64,000 bases of DNA from Rhodoferax sediminis. Its GTDB lineage: Bacteria; Pseudomonadota; Gammaproteobacteria; Burkholderiales; Burkholderiaceae_C. The translations under genes were made by a program, and so were the position numbers. Below the pieces are notes generated by a model. It did no database searches and was not told where the DNA came from. It saw nothing but the letters and a program-made list of their open reading frames with translations. The stretch is from assembly GCF_006970865.1 (NCBI RefSeq), contig NZ_CP035503.1:3175001-3239000 (forward strand), in the 5' to 3' direction. Shown here piece by piece: positions 54,737 to 62,979 of the stretch (positions within the stretch are counted from its first letter, which is position 1; every line of letters starts with the position of its first letter).

Positions 54737-55165
54737 TCATGCCGGGGGAAAACCGATCTCCTCAGACAGTGGATGCGCCTTGAGGTAAGCCACCAGTTCT
54801 TCGGCAGTCCATGGCACAAAAACGATGTCAGTTACGCCATCGCACGAGACGATCCTGTCGAGCTTCTCTGGATTGACGAAAGCAGCCAGTACCGGCCCCT
54901 CCAGCCTGCGGACCCGGATCTTCTCCGTCAACAGTTGGGTCGTGATCCCCTTCAACTCCAACCTGTTGTCCCGGTCAAGCACCCGGATCACACTGTCACC
55001 GAAAACATTGCACACAACACCCTCCAGGTTGTTCTTGCTGTGGACGGCCAAGCCCATGGTCGAACAAGCCCGTTGCTGCATCAAGGCCCTGCACTTGAGA
55101 AATGCCGTGCGCAGCGCCTCTTCATCTGCACCAGTGGATTGGGTATGAAAATGATCAGGTCGCAA
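54737..55165 (-). CDS. Third gene of the AbiE operon, unknown function (142 residues)
   Basis: A TTG start with AGGAG seven bases upstream, eight bases after the AbiEii stop. The protein is alpha/beta in pattern: EEALRTAFLKCRALMQQRAC, SKNNLEGVVCNVFGDSVIRV, LEGPVLAAFVNPEKLDRIVS and VIFVPW-like DIVFVPWTAEELVAYLKAHP. No family is recognised. Its tight linkage downstream of the toxin suggests a part in the same system, for instance a modulator, or island cargo that shares the promoter. Confidence 0.65.
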   Translation of the reverse strand: MRPDHFHTQSTGADEEALRTAFLKCRALMQQRACSTMGLAVHSKNNLEGVVCNVFGDSVIRVLDRDNRLELKGITTQLLTEKIRVRRLEGPVLAAFVNPEKLDRIVSCDGVTDIVFVPWTAEELVAYLKAHPLSEEIGFPPA

Positions 55166-55173
55166 AAAATCTC

Positions 55174-56118
55174 CTACATCACCGAAATATGCCGATGAAT
55201 GCGCGCCAACACGGCCGCGAAGTCAGGCTGCCCCTGGTAATACAGCGCCCGGGTCTTGCGGTATTCCGCCGTGAAGCGCTTGCGCTCTTCGGCATTCTCC
55301 AGGAGGAAGGCCGGGTTCTTTTCAATCACCAGTTCGTCATCGGTTCGGAATCGCTGTAGCTTTCGAAGTTGGTAAGCGGGCTCCTTCATGAAGGACTGCA
55401 CCTCTTCAAGATCGAGCAGGCAGTACACGTCGTAATAGTGGCGAAGGAAGTTGGCCGGGAAGGCCTGCGCTTCACCCAGACGCCGGTACTTGGTGGAGAT
55501 CGTCTGCAGTTTCTCGACAAAAGTGTGGGTCGGCGCGTAGCACAGAACATCGATGGCCCGGTTATCGATGGCGTCAACGCCCCGGTCGCGCGCAGTGTCC
55601 CAGGCCCAGGAGGAAATGGTGACAGGCCGATTCGGGGCGGTATCGTCAAACCCCAGTTCCAGCAGGATGCCGTCCTTCACGCCAGCCAGCGCCGCCGTGT
55701 GCGACGGATAGGACAGCCGGATGCCGGCACTGCGAAGCTTTTCATCATCAAACCCAGTATCTCGCGCGACCTGGGTGATGCCGGGGATGCGGATCTGGGT
55801 GGTGAGCCAGTCGTAGAAGCGGCTGCGAGAGGCAATGTGTGCCGCCTTGTCATGGTTGCGGCCGGTTTTGACGTCCATGCCTTCGGGGGGTTCGATGCGG
55901 ATGTCGATGTCTTCCGAGAATCGGTGGATCACGCCAAAACCCTTGGACAGTGAGGTACCGCCTTTCAGTTCGAACCGAAAGCCCTGGGCTTGCAGTCCCC
56001 AAAGTCCATGCATGATCCAGTAGTCTTTCTCGACCAGCGTGGGATCGAGGCCGCGTTCGTCGGCGACGACCGCAAGCAATTGACCGAAGTCCTTGCGATC
56101 GTGCAGGAACTCAGCCAC
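55174..56118 (-). CDS. AbiEii-type nucleotidyltransferase toxin (second copy)
   Basis: A 314-residue nucleotidyltransferase. FELKGGTSLSKGFGVIHRFS followed by EDIDIRIEPP is the signature with the D.D metal ligands. THTFVEKLQTISTKYRRLG and FLRHYYDVYCLLDLEEV are the conserved C-terminal blocks. It differs strongly from the copy at 21901-22911, so the two systems were acquired separately. Its start overlaps the antitoxin stop by eight bases. Confidence 0.9.
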   Translation of the reverse strand: MAEFLHDRKDFGQLLAVVADERGLDPTLVEKDYWIMHGLWGLQAQGFRFELKGGTSLSKGFGVIHRFSEDIDIRIEPPEGMDVKTGRNHDKAAHIASRSRFYDWLTTQIRIPGITQVARDTGFDDEKLRSAGIRLSYPSHTAALAGVKDGILLELGFDDTAPNRPVTISSWAWDTARDRGVDAIDNRAIDVLCYAPTHTFVEKLQTISTKYRRLGEAQAFPANFLRHYYDVYCLLDLEEVQSFMKEPAYQLRKLQRFRTDDELVIEKNPAFLLENAEERKRFTAEYRKTRALYYQGQPDFAAVLARIHRHISVM

Positions 56119-56722
56119 CCGCCCATTCCTTCATGTGCTTGCGGGTTGCCACCGTGCCATAACCTTGAATTGCGCGTTGCAAACGGGAACGATCAAATGA
56201 AGGTAATTTTTGTCGTGCCTGATGCAGCACCTCATCCCGGTCTTCAGCCAGCGAGCCCAGATTGTTCAGCAGGTCGACAAACAGGAATTCTGGCGTCAGT
56301 TTTTTAGGGAAATGTGGCTTCATGCGGAAGTCGAACTGACGGTTGCCCAGCTTGAAGATGCCGTGGCGCTTGTGGTTATAGACCACCGTACTGTTGTAGA
56401 GCTGGGTGGTGCCCAGACCGACCGCGTTGTAAGCGGAGGGGGAGAACACCAGGAAGGCCTTGTCCCTCAGGAAGCTGCCGACCAGTTCGTCGTCGTCCGG
56501 CGGTAGAGGGCCAAAGCTGGACTGGCGCGGGGCGTAGTACAAGCCTTGAGCCAGCTTCTTCAGCCGACCCTCCGCGACCAGTTCACGCAGGTGACGGTCC
56601 ACTGCGTTGGACAGCGGTGCGAGGTCTTCACGCCGGTACACCCGCCCCGCCCGAAGCCCATCGGCAAGGTGCGCAGCGGCGCCTCGGACAGAGCCCGCAG
56701 TGGGAGAAGTTACGGTGAGCAC
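56111..56722 (-). CDS. AbiEi-type antitoxin (DUF6088; second copy)
   Basis: A 203-residue protein starting at a GTG. A winged helix is followed by LAQGLYYAPRQSSFGPLPPD, then FSPSAYNAVGLGTTQLYNST and KLGNRQFDFRMKPHFPKKL, the pattern of the AbiEi/DUF6088 family. It precedes and overlaps the toxin gene. An AT-rich region with TTGAA/TTCAA inverted repeats lies upstream (56730-56765) and probably holds its promoter and operator. Confidence 0.85.
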   Translation of the reverse strand: MLTVTSPTAGSVRGAAAHLADGLRAGRVYRREDLAPLSNAVDRHLRELVAEGRLKKLAQGLYYAPRQSSFGPLPPDDDELVGSFLRDKAFLVFSPSAYNAVGLGTTQLYNSTVVYNHKRHGIFKLGNRQFDFRMKPHFPKKLTPEFLFVDLLNNLGSLAEDRDEVLHQARQKLPSFDRSRLQRAIQGYGTVATRKHMKEWAGG

Positions 56723-56895
56723 GCCTGATTCCTCATTGAAATTTCATGCATTTTAGTTCAAATTCATCGATTCTGCAGAATGCCATCTTGCAGCTGCTGT
56801 ATGGGAGCTTGGGCAAAACGGCCATGTCTACCCACCGGCGGAATCCACCCATGCAATGAGCGAATCGCCTGGCTGCCAGGCTCCTCGCTTCCCGC

Positions 56896-59361
56896 TCAAT
56901 CTGTCACCTGCGCGGGCGCGATACAAGTCTCCAGATCAATCACCACATCGGCCATGGCCGTCAGCTCCGGCGTCTGTGAAACGAAGAACTCCCGTGTGTA
57001 GCCGCCCAGACGCAGGACCTCCCGTTTCATCGCCATGAACATGCGCTTGCGCTCGGGATCCAGTGGCCCGTCGGCTTCGTCAGAGAATAGCGTGGCATAG
57101 CGCCGCCCGGAGTGTTGAGCCAGGTACAACGCCACCGCCCGCGTCAGGCACTCGTTGATCCAGACTCTTTCGCCGCCACTCATCAGGCCCACGCTCTTGC
57201 TTTCACCCGATTCGCCGTCGTGCACGACGATGTCGAAGCCTTCCCGCTGTTCGCCCTTGCCAGTTTCCACCAGTGTGTGGATGGACGCCGTAAAACGCGG
57301 GCCGTAACAGGCCAGCAGCAGGTCATTAGCCAACCCCGACAGGGCCGGACCCGCATCGTCAATCGCCAGGGCAATCAAACCGTCGTTGCTCATGCAACGC
57401 GCGAACAGGTTCCAGCCGCCCAGTTCGGTCTCCACATGGGCGATGCGCGTCTGGACCTGCGAGCGTCGCACAGCGAGGGTCTGTACCCGACCGCACAGTG
57501 CGTCCAGCTGATGGGCCTCCCGCACGGTCGCCAAGTGTAATTGCTCAGCCGCCACGACCGCCTCTTCGGCCTGAGTCATGGTCTGGACGACCACGGCAAG
57601 TTGCTGCTCGTCATAGGGCGCAGGCATCGCCGCCAGGGCCTCTTCCAGCCGATTCAATCCGTCCCGGAATTGCTGGGACTGGCGCTCCAACTGCTGGGCG
57701 ACTACCTGCCGCGCCGCGCCAATCTGCTCGCGCTCGGTCTGCTCTTCGGAGGTCTCGACCGCATCCGCCGGGGCAGCATGGCCCTTCCCCAGCGCCGCGA
57801 GTTCCTGTTCGACGCAGACCAATGTGGTGCGCGCCTGTGCTATCTCGCCTGTTTTGGCCGCAAGCACAGCGAGCCGCGACACACGCTCCCGGGCCCTATC
57901 GCCCCTGCATTCAGCCCACGCCACCGCCTGCGACGCATCGGCCAGCCGCTCCCGCTCGCGGCGGGCGGTAGCCAACTCCGATTGCGCCTGTGCCTTCTCA
58001 CGCGCCAACCGGGTGATGTGTCCCTTGGCACTCGGGATCAAGGCTTGGGCGTCTCGCGCATCCCCCAGCAGCTTGCATTGACCCTGCAGGTCGGTTCCTG
58101 CACACGGCACCTCGTCCGTCAGGCCGAAGCGGTGGGCCAGTTCCTCGGCCTGGAGCACCGCCTTGCCGGCCTCCCGCTCAATACCCGCCAGCTTCTGCTC
58201 GGCGACACGCTCGGCCCCTTGGCATTGCGTCAGGCGCTGGGCTTGTTGACGACAGGCCAAGGTCTGCGCGGTGCGCCTTGACAGTACACGCTCGGCCAAT
58301 GGCAACCGAGCGACGGCATGCCCCACCGCCCCCGCCGCGTCCAGCACCGCCCGGCATTGCCGCCGCGTATGCTGCAACGCCTGACTGCGGATGCGTTCCC
58401 GGCTCACCCTGTCCGCGATACGCTGCACCAGGCGCTCCAGCCGCTGCTGCTCGCCCTGATTCTGCGCCTTGAGCGCCGCGATGGCCTGGGTGCCCGCATC
58501 GACCAGCGCCTTGCGCTCGGCCAGCAATTGCGCCCGCCGCATCTCGGTAGCCCGCGACTGGTCGCGCTCGGCCGACAGCGTGGCGTGCCGGGCTCTGGCG
58601 ACATCAAGCTTGCGTTGCGCCAGTTGCCGCGCGGCAAGGCCTTGCGCCACCCGATCCGATGCGCCGTCAAGCCGCAGCCGCTCGCTTGCGATGCGTCCGG
58701 CTTCCTCGTCGAGACCGGCCAGCTCCTGCCGGATGGCCGACAGCCCCGCTTTGAGCAGCCGCGCCGTCTCCGCCGCTTTTTGCCCCAGGGCGCGGATTTC
58801 GTCCTGTCCGAGCAAATCGGCCAGCAGCGTCTTGATCTCGGCGTTGCGGTAAGTGCTGAGCTGGCGTTTGCCCTGCGCGGAGAACACCGAGGTGAAGAAG
58901 GTATCGGCACTGCCGCAGACCGCCTCCACGCACCGGGTGTAGGTTTCGATCTTGCCATCGGACACCGTGCCGTCGTCAAGCCGCAGCGGCATCCAGCTGC
59001 CCACATTACCGAGCACGAACAGGAAGGCCTCGGTCTTGCGCCGACCATTGAGGCGGATCACCACCTGCGAACGGTAGCTGCGCCCCTCGTGGGCCCAGGT
59101 CAGATCCTTCTCGTTCTCCGGTAAGCAGACGTGGTCGTAGTAAGAGAATCCGCCCGGCCCCGCCACGGCAGCGCGCGAAGGCATGGTGAGATAGGGGTGC
59201 ATGTTGTCCATCACGGTGCTCTTGCCGCGTCCGTTGGCGCCGGCAATGGCGACCAGTTCGGCGCCATCGGCTAATCGTTCGAAGTCCAGGCTCAGCGCAT
59301 CGCGGCCCAAACCATCGCGGATACCCCGAAACCCCTTGAGGGTCAGTGAAAGAACTTGCAT
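56896..59361 (-). CDS. SbcC/Rad50-like ATPase
   Basis: An 821-residue SMC-type protein. Walker A is GANGRGKSTVMDNMHPY at about residue 37. Two long coiled-coil arms rich in Ala, Arg, Gln and Glu cover roughly residues 190-640. The ABC signature SVGLMSGGERVWINECLTR and Walker B RYATLFSDEADGPLDPERKR lie near the C-terminus. A CxxC zinc hook is not evident; PCAGTDLQGQCKLL between the arms has two Cys nine apart instead. The start at 59361 has GGAG seven bases upstream. With the SbcD-like gene before it, it would form a nuclease acting on DNA ends or hairpins, perhaps in island replication or recombination. Confidence 0.9.
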   Translation of the reverse strand: MQVLSLTLKGFRGIRDGLGRDALSLDFERLADGAELVAIAGANGRGKSTVMDNMHPYLTMPSRAAVAGPGGFSYYDHVCLPENEKDLTWAHEGRSYRSQVVIRLNGRRKTEAFLFVLGNVGSWMPLRLDDGTVSDGKIETYTRCVEAVCGSADTFFTSVFSAQGKRQLSTYRNAEIKTLLADLLGQDEIRALGQKAAETARLLKAGLSAIRQELAGLDEEAGRIASERLRLDGASDRVAQGLAARQLAQRKLDVARARHATLSAERDQSRATEMRRAQLLAERKALVDAGTQAIAALKAQNQGEQQRLERLVQRIADRVSRERIRSQALQHTRRQCRAVLDAAGAVGHAVARLPLAERVLSRRTAQTLACRQQAQRLTQCQGAERVAEQKLAGIEREAGKAVLQAEELAHRFGLTDEVPCAGTDLQGQCKLLGDARDAQALIPSAKGHITRLAREKAQAQSELATARRERERLADASQAVAWAECRGDRARERVSRLAVLAAKTGEIAQARTTLVCVEQELAALGKGHAAPADAVETSEEQTEREQIGAARQVVAQQLERQSQQFRDGLNRLEEALAAMPAPYDEQQLAVVVQTMTQAEEAVVAAEQLHLATVREAHQLDALCGRVQTLAVRRSQVQTRIAHVETELGGWNLFARCMSNDGLIALAIDDAGPALSGLANDLLLACYGPRFTASIHTLVETGKGEQREGFDIVVHDGESGESKSVGLMSGGERVWINECLTRAVALYLAQHSGRRYATLFSDEADGPLDPERKRMFMAMKREVLRLGGYTREFFVSQTPELTAMADVVIDLETCIAPAQVTD

Positions 59362-59443
59362 GATCGTGCTCCAGAAAAAGGATGGAACCAGTCTCGCGCG
59401 CAATGGACCTTGTGCAAGTCCATCCGCGCGGCGGGTAGCGCCG

Positions 59444-60760
59444 TCAGAACAACAGGGCGGACTCCGCTTCTACGTCTTCGGTCAATAGCAACTCGGCCAT
59501 GACTTCCGCCGTAGGCACCGCAGTGGCGCACAGGGTTTGCTCGGCAATTGCCTCCGGTGTCTGGCTTACCAGCGCCTGCAGACAGTCCAGCAGTGGCTGA
59601 GGTTTCGCCTCAAGGGACAGCGCCCAGGCGCGCACCTTGTCTGCCAGGCTGGCGAGTTGGGAGATTCCCGCCGCCCGTGTGCGTACCACTGGCACAATAT
59701 GTCCTTCGAGTTTGACTTCCGCTGCGCCCTCCAACAGTGCCTGCATCGCCGCACGGTTCACTTCGTGCCTCTCCTCGTCGGCCACGGTCCAGCGCACCCG
59801 AACAAAGGCCCCGTCAATGCCTTCCCGCTCGACAGCTTCGCGCAGCCCGACCAGATCGGGCTTTCCTTCAAACGTGATGTCAATGGTACGGCGCGCCGGC
59901 GTGGGCTCCATCGTGAAGCGCACATCGCCCGGGCTAATTTCCCACAGCAGGAAGCCCTTGTCGCCCTCCTCGCCGTAATGGAAGCGCCCGATGGAGCCGG
60001 GGTAGGCAACGCACTGGTGACCCGCACAGCCTTTCAACCCCGTTGATCCGTTCTCCCAGGACTGGTGCCGATGAATGTGGCCCAGCATGAAGGCTTGGGC
60101 CTCGGCCGCAAACAGCGCACCGGTCGTGAACTCGTGATCAAAGCCGGCCATGGGCACACCATGCTCTGAAATGCATCCAAACACTGTGCCGTGCGACACC
60201 CCGATGGTAGGCAGGCCCCGCGCACGTGCTGCCTGGTTGCTGGCGGCAAACCCACGCAGCAGCAAGGCAAGATGTTCCCCCACTGCTTCTGCCGCTGAAC
60301 TGGCACCCACGGTAGCCGCCACAACCGCCTTGTTGACCGTCGGCACGCAAGAAAACAAGGCACGCAACCCGCTCGGTAATTCTGTGAAATGCCAACCTTC
60401 AGACGCCACCCAGCACCCGCCAGCCGTGAGCCCAACCTGCCCGATCCGGTCGGCGACGTGCATCGGGTAGCGTCCACCCAGTAGCCGGAACATCGACAAG
60501 GTTCCCGGTGGCTCATGCGAAAACGTCCCTTGCAGCATCAGCACCGGGCAATGGTCGGCCAGACGCCGGATGTTGCGCGCCAGGCGCTCCGCCGCGGGCG
60601 AATGCAGGTCCAGCGCATGGTCCGTCGCGTCCCCCGACACCACGGCGGCATCGACCCTCAAGGCGATGGCACGGTCCACGGCATGACTGAAGCACCGGTC
60701 AGCCTCGACCAGATTCCTGGCGCTGTAGTGAAGATCAGAAAACTGGGCAATGCGGATCAT
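59444..60760 (-). CDS. SbcD/Mre11-like metallophosphoesterase nuclease
   Basis: A 438-residue protein. Metal-binding motifs: FSDLHYS near residue 7, VVSGDATDH near residue 40, SHGTVFG and MLGHIHRHQSW near residues 190 and 225. The usual GNHD motif is replaced by LQGTFSHEPPG, a variant I associate with phage and island relatives; it keeps the His but lacks the Asn at the usual place. AGGAGG lies four bases before the ATG, which overlaps the stop of a 41-residue gene. It is followed by the SbcC-like gene after 82 bases. Confidence 0.88.
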   Translation of the reverse strand: MIRIAQFSDLHYSARNLVEADRCFSHAVDRAIALRVDAAVVSGDATDHALDLHSPAAERLARNIRRLADHCPVLMLQGTFSHEPPGTLSMFRLLGGRYPMHVADRIGQVGLTAGGCWVASEGWHFTELPSGLRALFSCVPTVNKAVVAATVGASSAAEAVGEHLALLLRGFAASNQAARARGLPTIGVSHGTVFGCISEHGVPMAGFDHEFTTGALFAAEAQAFMLGHIHRHQSWENGSTGLKGCAGHQCVAYPGSIGRFHYGEEGDKGFLLWEISPGDVRFTMEPTPARRTIDITFEGKPDLVGLREAVEREGIDGAFVRVRWTVADEERHEVNRAAMQALLEGAAEVKLEGHIVPVVRTRAAGISQLASLADKVRAWALSLEAKPQPLLDCLQALVSQTPEAIAEQTLCATAVPTAEVMAELLLTEDVEAESALLF

Positions 60761-60882
60761 GCAGCCTCCTGGGCTGGTTCTTCGAACAATAGGGTGGGTT
60801 CCGACAGCTTCGCCCCGACCTCCTTATGGTCAAGGGCGAGGTCAGACCACGGCCACGTCTTGAAAGTTCGCGGCCCGCTCAT
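60757..60882 (-). CDS. 41-residue protein wedged between the Gp3-like factor and SbcD-like genes
   Basis: MSGPRTFKTWPWSDLALDHK, then EVGAKLSEPTLLFEEPAQEA. Its ATG overlaps the stop of the preceding gene as ATGA, and its own stop overlaps the SbcD-like ATG as ATGA. The SbcD ribosome site AGGAGG is inside its last codons. This double coupling is strong evidence that it is translated. The acidic C-terminal peptide could bind a partner protein. No family is recognised. Confidence 0.6.
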   Translation of the reverse strand: MSGPRTFKTWPWSDLALDHKEVGAKLSEPTLLFEEPAQEAA

Positions 60883-62195
60883 GCCCGCCCCCGTATCGCG
60901 CAGTCGATCTTGTCGAGGTAGCCCTTTGGGTCGTTCCGGTAACGCACCAGTTCCTCATGGGCATGCTGTCGCCCGAACGCATTGAAGCGCCAGCCACTGC
61001 CCCAGCGCTGGGCAGCGTAGGCGTCATACTGGGCCAGGTCGACGCCATAGGATTGAACCTTGTCAGCGATTTGTTCAAGCGTTGGCCCCTTCGTGACAAT
61101 ATCCCTCCACCCGACCTCGCTCTCTGGTTGGTTCTGGCGTTGGTTGCCTGCTGGCGCTGCGCCTGCGGGCGGCTGATCGGCGGTGTCAACACCGTCCCCT
61201 GGAATCAAGGCGCCGTCAAGCACGTGCGCCGCCTGCCGAGCCTGCACGATGACAGCACCTTCATCCTCGTTGTGGCGTATCAGTGCAGTCACATCGACGG
61301 GTGCTTCCAGGTCGATGATCCATTGCGGCACCCGAACTGGCCTGCCCCGCTCGTCGATACGCGCCACCTCCATCAGCTTCTTGGTCAAATAGAACGGCGT
61401 GCGCTGGCTGTCCAGAAAGCCCGAAATGCGACCTCCACGCAGGAAGCTGATGGTCTCGAACTTCTGGATGGCCATGTTCATGGCGTAAAAGCTGTTGGTG
61501 TGCAGTTCGAAGGCACTGATCGAGCGGATGCCCGGGATGAAGAACAGGAAACGCCCCGTCAGGTTGCACTGGCGATGCTGATATTCGCGGCAGGACTCCG
61601 GTTCGCACAAGCCACCGTTCTGTTCGCGCAACACCGTCTTGCGCCCGCCGAACAGACGAATCACCCGCTTGCCGGTGTCATCAAACGGCACGGACGCGTG
61701 CTGTTTGCAATAGCGCACGCGACCATCAGGGGAGTATTCAGACCAATAGTGCTTCTCAGAACCGCCCCAGGCTGCGAGCTCGTGCGGCATCACCACCTGC
61801 CAGAAGTCGGAGGGGAACACCACCGGGAAACGGTACAGGCGCTTGACGCCATCGCCTCGGTCTTCGCCGTGGGCATCCAGAATCTGGCGGGCGACCTCGG
61901 GGTTAGCAAAATCCTGCCCACGAACCGTGAACCAGGATACGTTCTTGGGCACCAAGGGGGTTTTCAACTGAGGCAGCGCCGCGGCAAGCGCCTGCTCGAT
62001 CTGGGCAAACGAGTCGCCTACCGCCATACCCCGCGCGTAGATGGCGCGGGCACCGGGGTGCGCCGCCGCCTTGCTGGTCAAAACCTTGATGCCGGCGCGG
62101 ATTTTGCCGCCGGTGGGAATCCGTGCCAGGCCTTGCCCGAGCACGGTGGGCAGCATTGCCTGGCCGCCATTGACCTTGACCACTGCATTCGACAT
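60879..62195 (-). CDS. Gp3-like recombination directionality factor / 'hydrolase or metal-binding protein'
   Basis: A 438-residue protein. The central domain has a Cys/His cluster (YCKQHASVPF, CEPESCREYQHRQCNLTGRF) followed by LFFIPGIRSISAFELHTNSF, which resembles the Gp3-like recombination directionality factor family of phages and ICEs. An N-terminal segment PTGGKIRAGIKVLTSKAA and a C-terminal helical region surround it. AAGGAG lies eight bases before the ATG. It starts a coupled operon with the 41-residue protein and the SbcD/SbcC-like pair. It may steer excision by a serine recombinase, or work directly with the nuclease; no serine recombinase is in the window. Confidence 0.65.
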   Translation of the reverse strand: MSNAVVKVNGGQAMLPTVLGQGLARIPTGGKIRAGIKVLTSKAAAHPGARAIYARGMAVGDSFAQIEQALAAALPQLKTPLVPKNVSWFTVRGQDFANPEVARQILDAHGEDRGDGVKRLYRFPVVFPSDFWQVVMPHELAAWGGSEKHYWSEYSPDGRVRYCKQHASVPFDDTGKRVIRLFGGRKTVLREQNGGLCEPESCREYQHRQCNLTGRFLFFIPGIRSISAFELHTNSFYAMNMAIQKFETISFLRGGRISGFLDSQRTPFYLTKKLMEVARIDERGRPVRVPQWIIDLEAPVDVTALIRHNEDEGAVIVQARQAAHVLDGALIPGDGVDTADQPPAGAAPAGNQRQNQPESEVGWRDIVTKGPTLEQIADKVQSYGVDLAQYDAYAAQRWGSGWRFNAFGRQHAHEELVRYRNDPKGYLDKIDCAIRGRA

Positions 62196-62351
62196 GGTTG
62201 CACTCCTTCATGAATCGCGAAACAACTCGCAAGTTCATGCTCTCGTGCAAAACGCCTGTGTCAACCGGACTGTCTGGCGCGGTGGGGGGCGACAAGTGAT
62301 ATCCAATTTATCGATTCGCAAGCAGAAACCTGCGCTCGGGCTGTTCTGCCT

Positions 62352-62807
62352 CTATGACACGGACTCCACCTTCTGAAGGCCATTCACCTTGGTCGCAATT
62401 TTCGACTCCATCGATGCACGGTCTGCCGCCACCAGCGTCACCTTGCCATCGCAAACGAGTTCATGATCGTCGTAAGCCCTGATGTAAAACGTTGCGCTGT
62501 GCTGACTCAGCCGCTCCACCCAACCCAATAGCCGAATCGTTGCACCAGAGGGTATCGGGCCGCAATGCTCGACGTGAATGGTCCGGCCGACAACCACCTC
62601 CACCGAAGGATCGATCTGTCGCTGCATTTCCCGGATGCAAATCGATTCGACGACCGCGATCAGGTACCCGGTGGCCAGGCACTCGATGAGCGTTTCGGCA
62701 TAGGGCTTCCCATGCGGCAAGCGCGTGAACAGCGAACGTGCCGTCTGATAGGTGGGCACGGTGTAGGTCTCTTCGAAACATATCTCGCTGACCTGTTGGT
62801 GATTCAT
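62352..62807 (-). CDS. Hotdog-fold thioesterase (FlK-like)
   Basis: A 151-residue single-domain protein. TYQTARSLFTRLPHGKPYAE is followed by LATGYLIAVVESICIREMQR and VVVGRTIHVEHCGPIPSGAT, the pattern of small acyl-CoA thioesterases of the FlK/4HBT type: the helix in place of the hotdog 'sausage' and the strand with a conserved His. The start at 62807 (MNHQQVSE) fits; an in-frame upstream start would add a poor, Cys-rich leader. It is odd among island genes and may be cargo related to the acyl-CoA genes at 5000-12000. Confidence 0.7.
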   Translation of the reverse strand: MNHQQVSEICFEETYTVPTYQTARSLFTRLPHGKPYAETLIECLATGYLIAVVESICIREMQRQIDPSVEVVVGRTIHVEHCGPIPSGATIRLLGWVERLSQHSATFYIRAYDDHELVCDGKVTLVAADRASMESKIATKVNGLQKVESVS

Positions 62808-62979
62808 AAAGTGCTGTTGAGTTGGTTGGGGTGGTCTTGGCAACCGAAGCAGCACGATGTTCACGGATGCACAGCAAACGCACCAGAGACAACCAGCGCG
62901 AAAGAAGCGATGTTTCGGCATCGGCAGACGCGGTGTCTACAGCACAGTTCCACCCGACGCGCGCGAATCTGCAAGCGCG

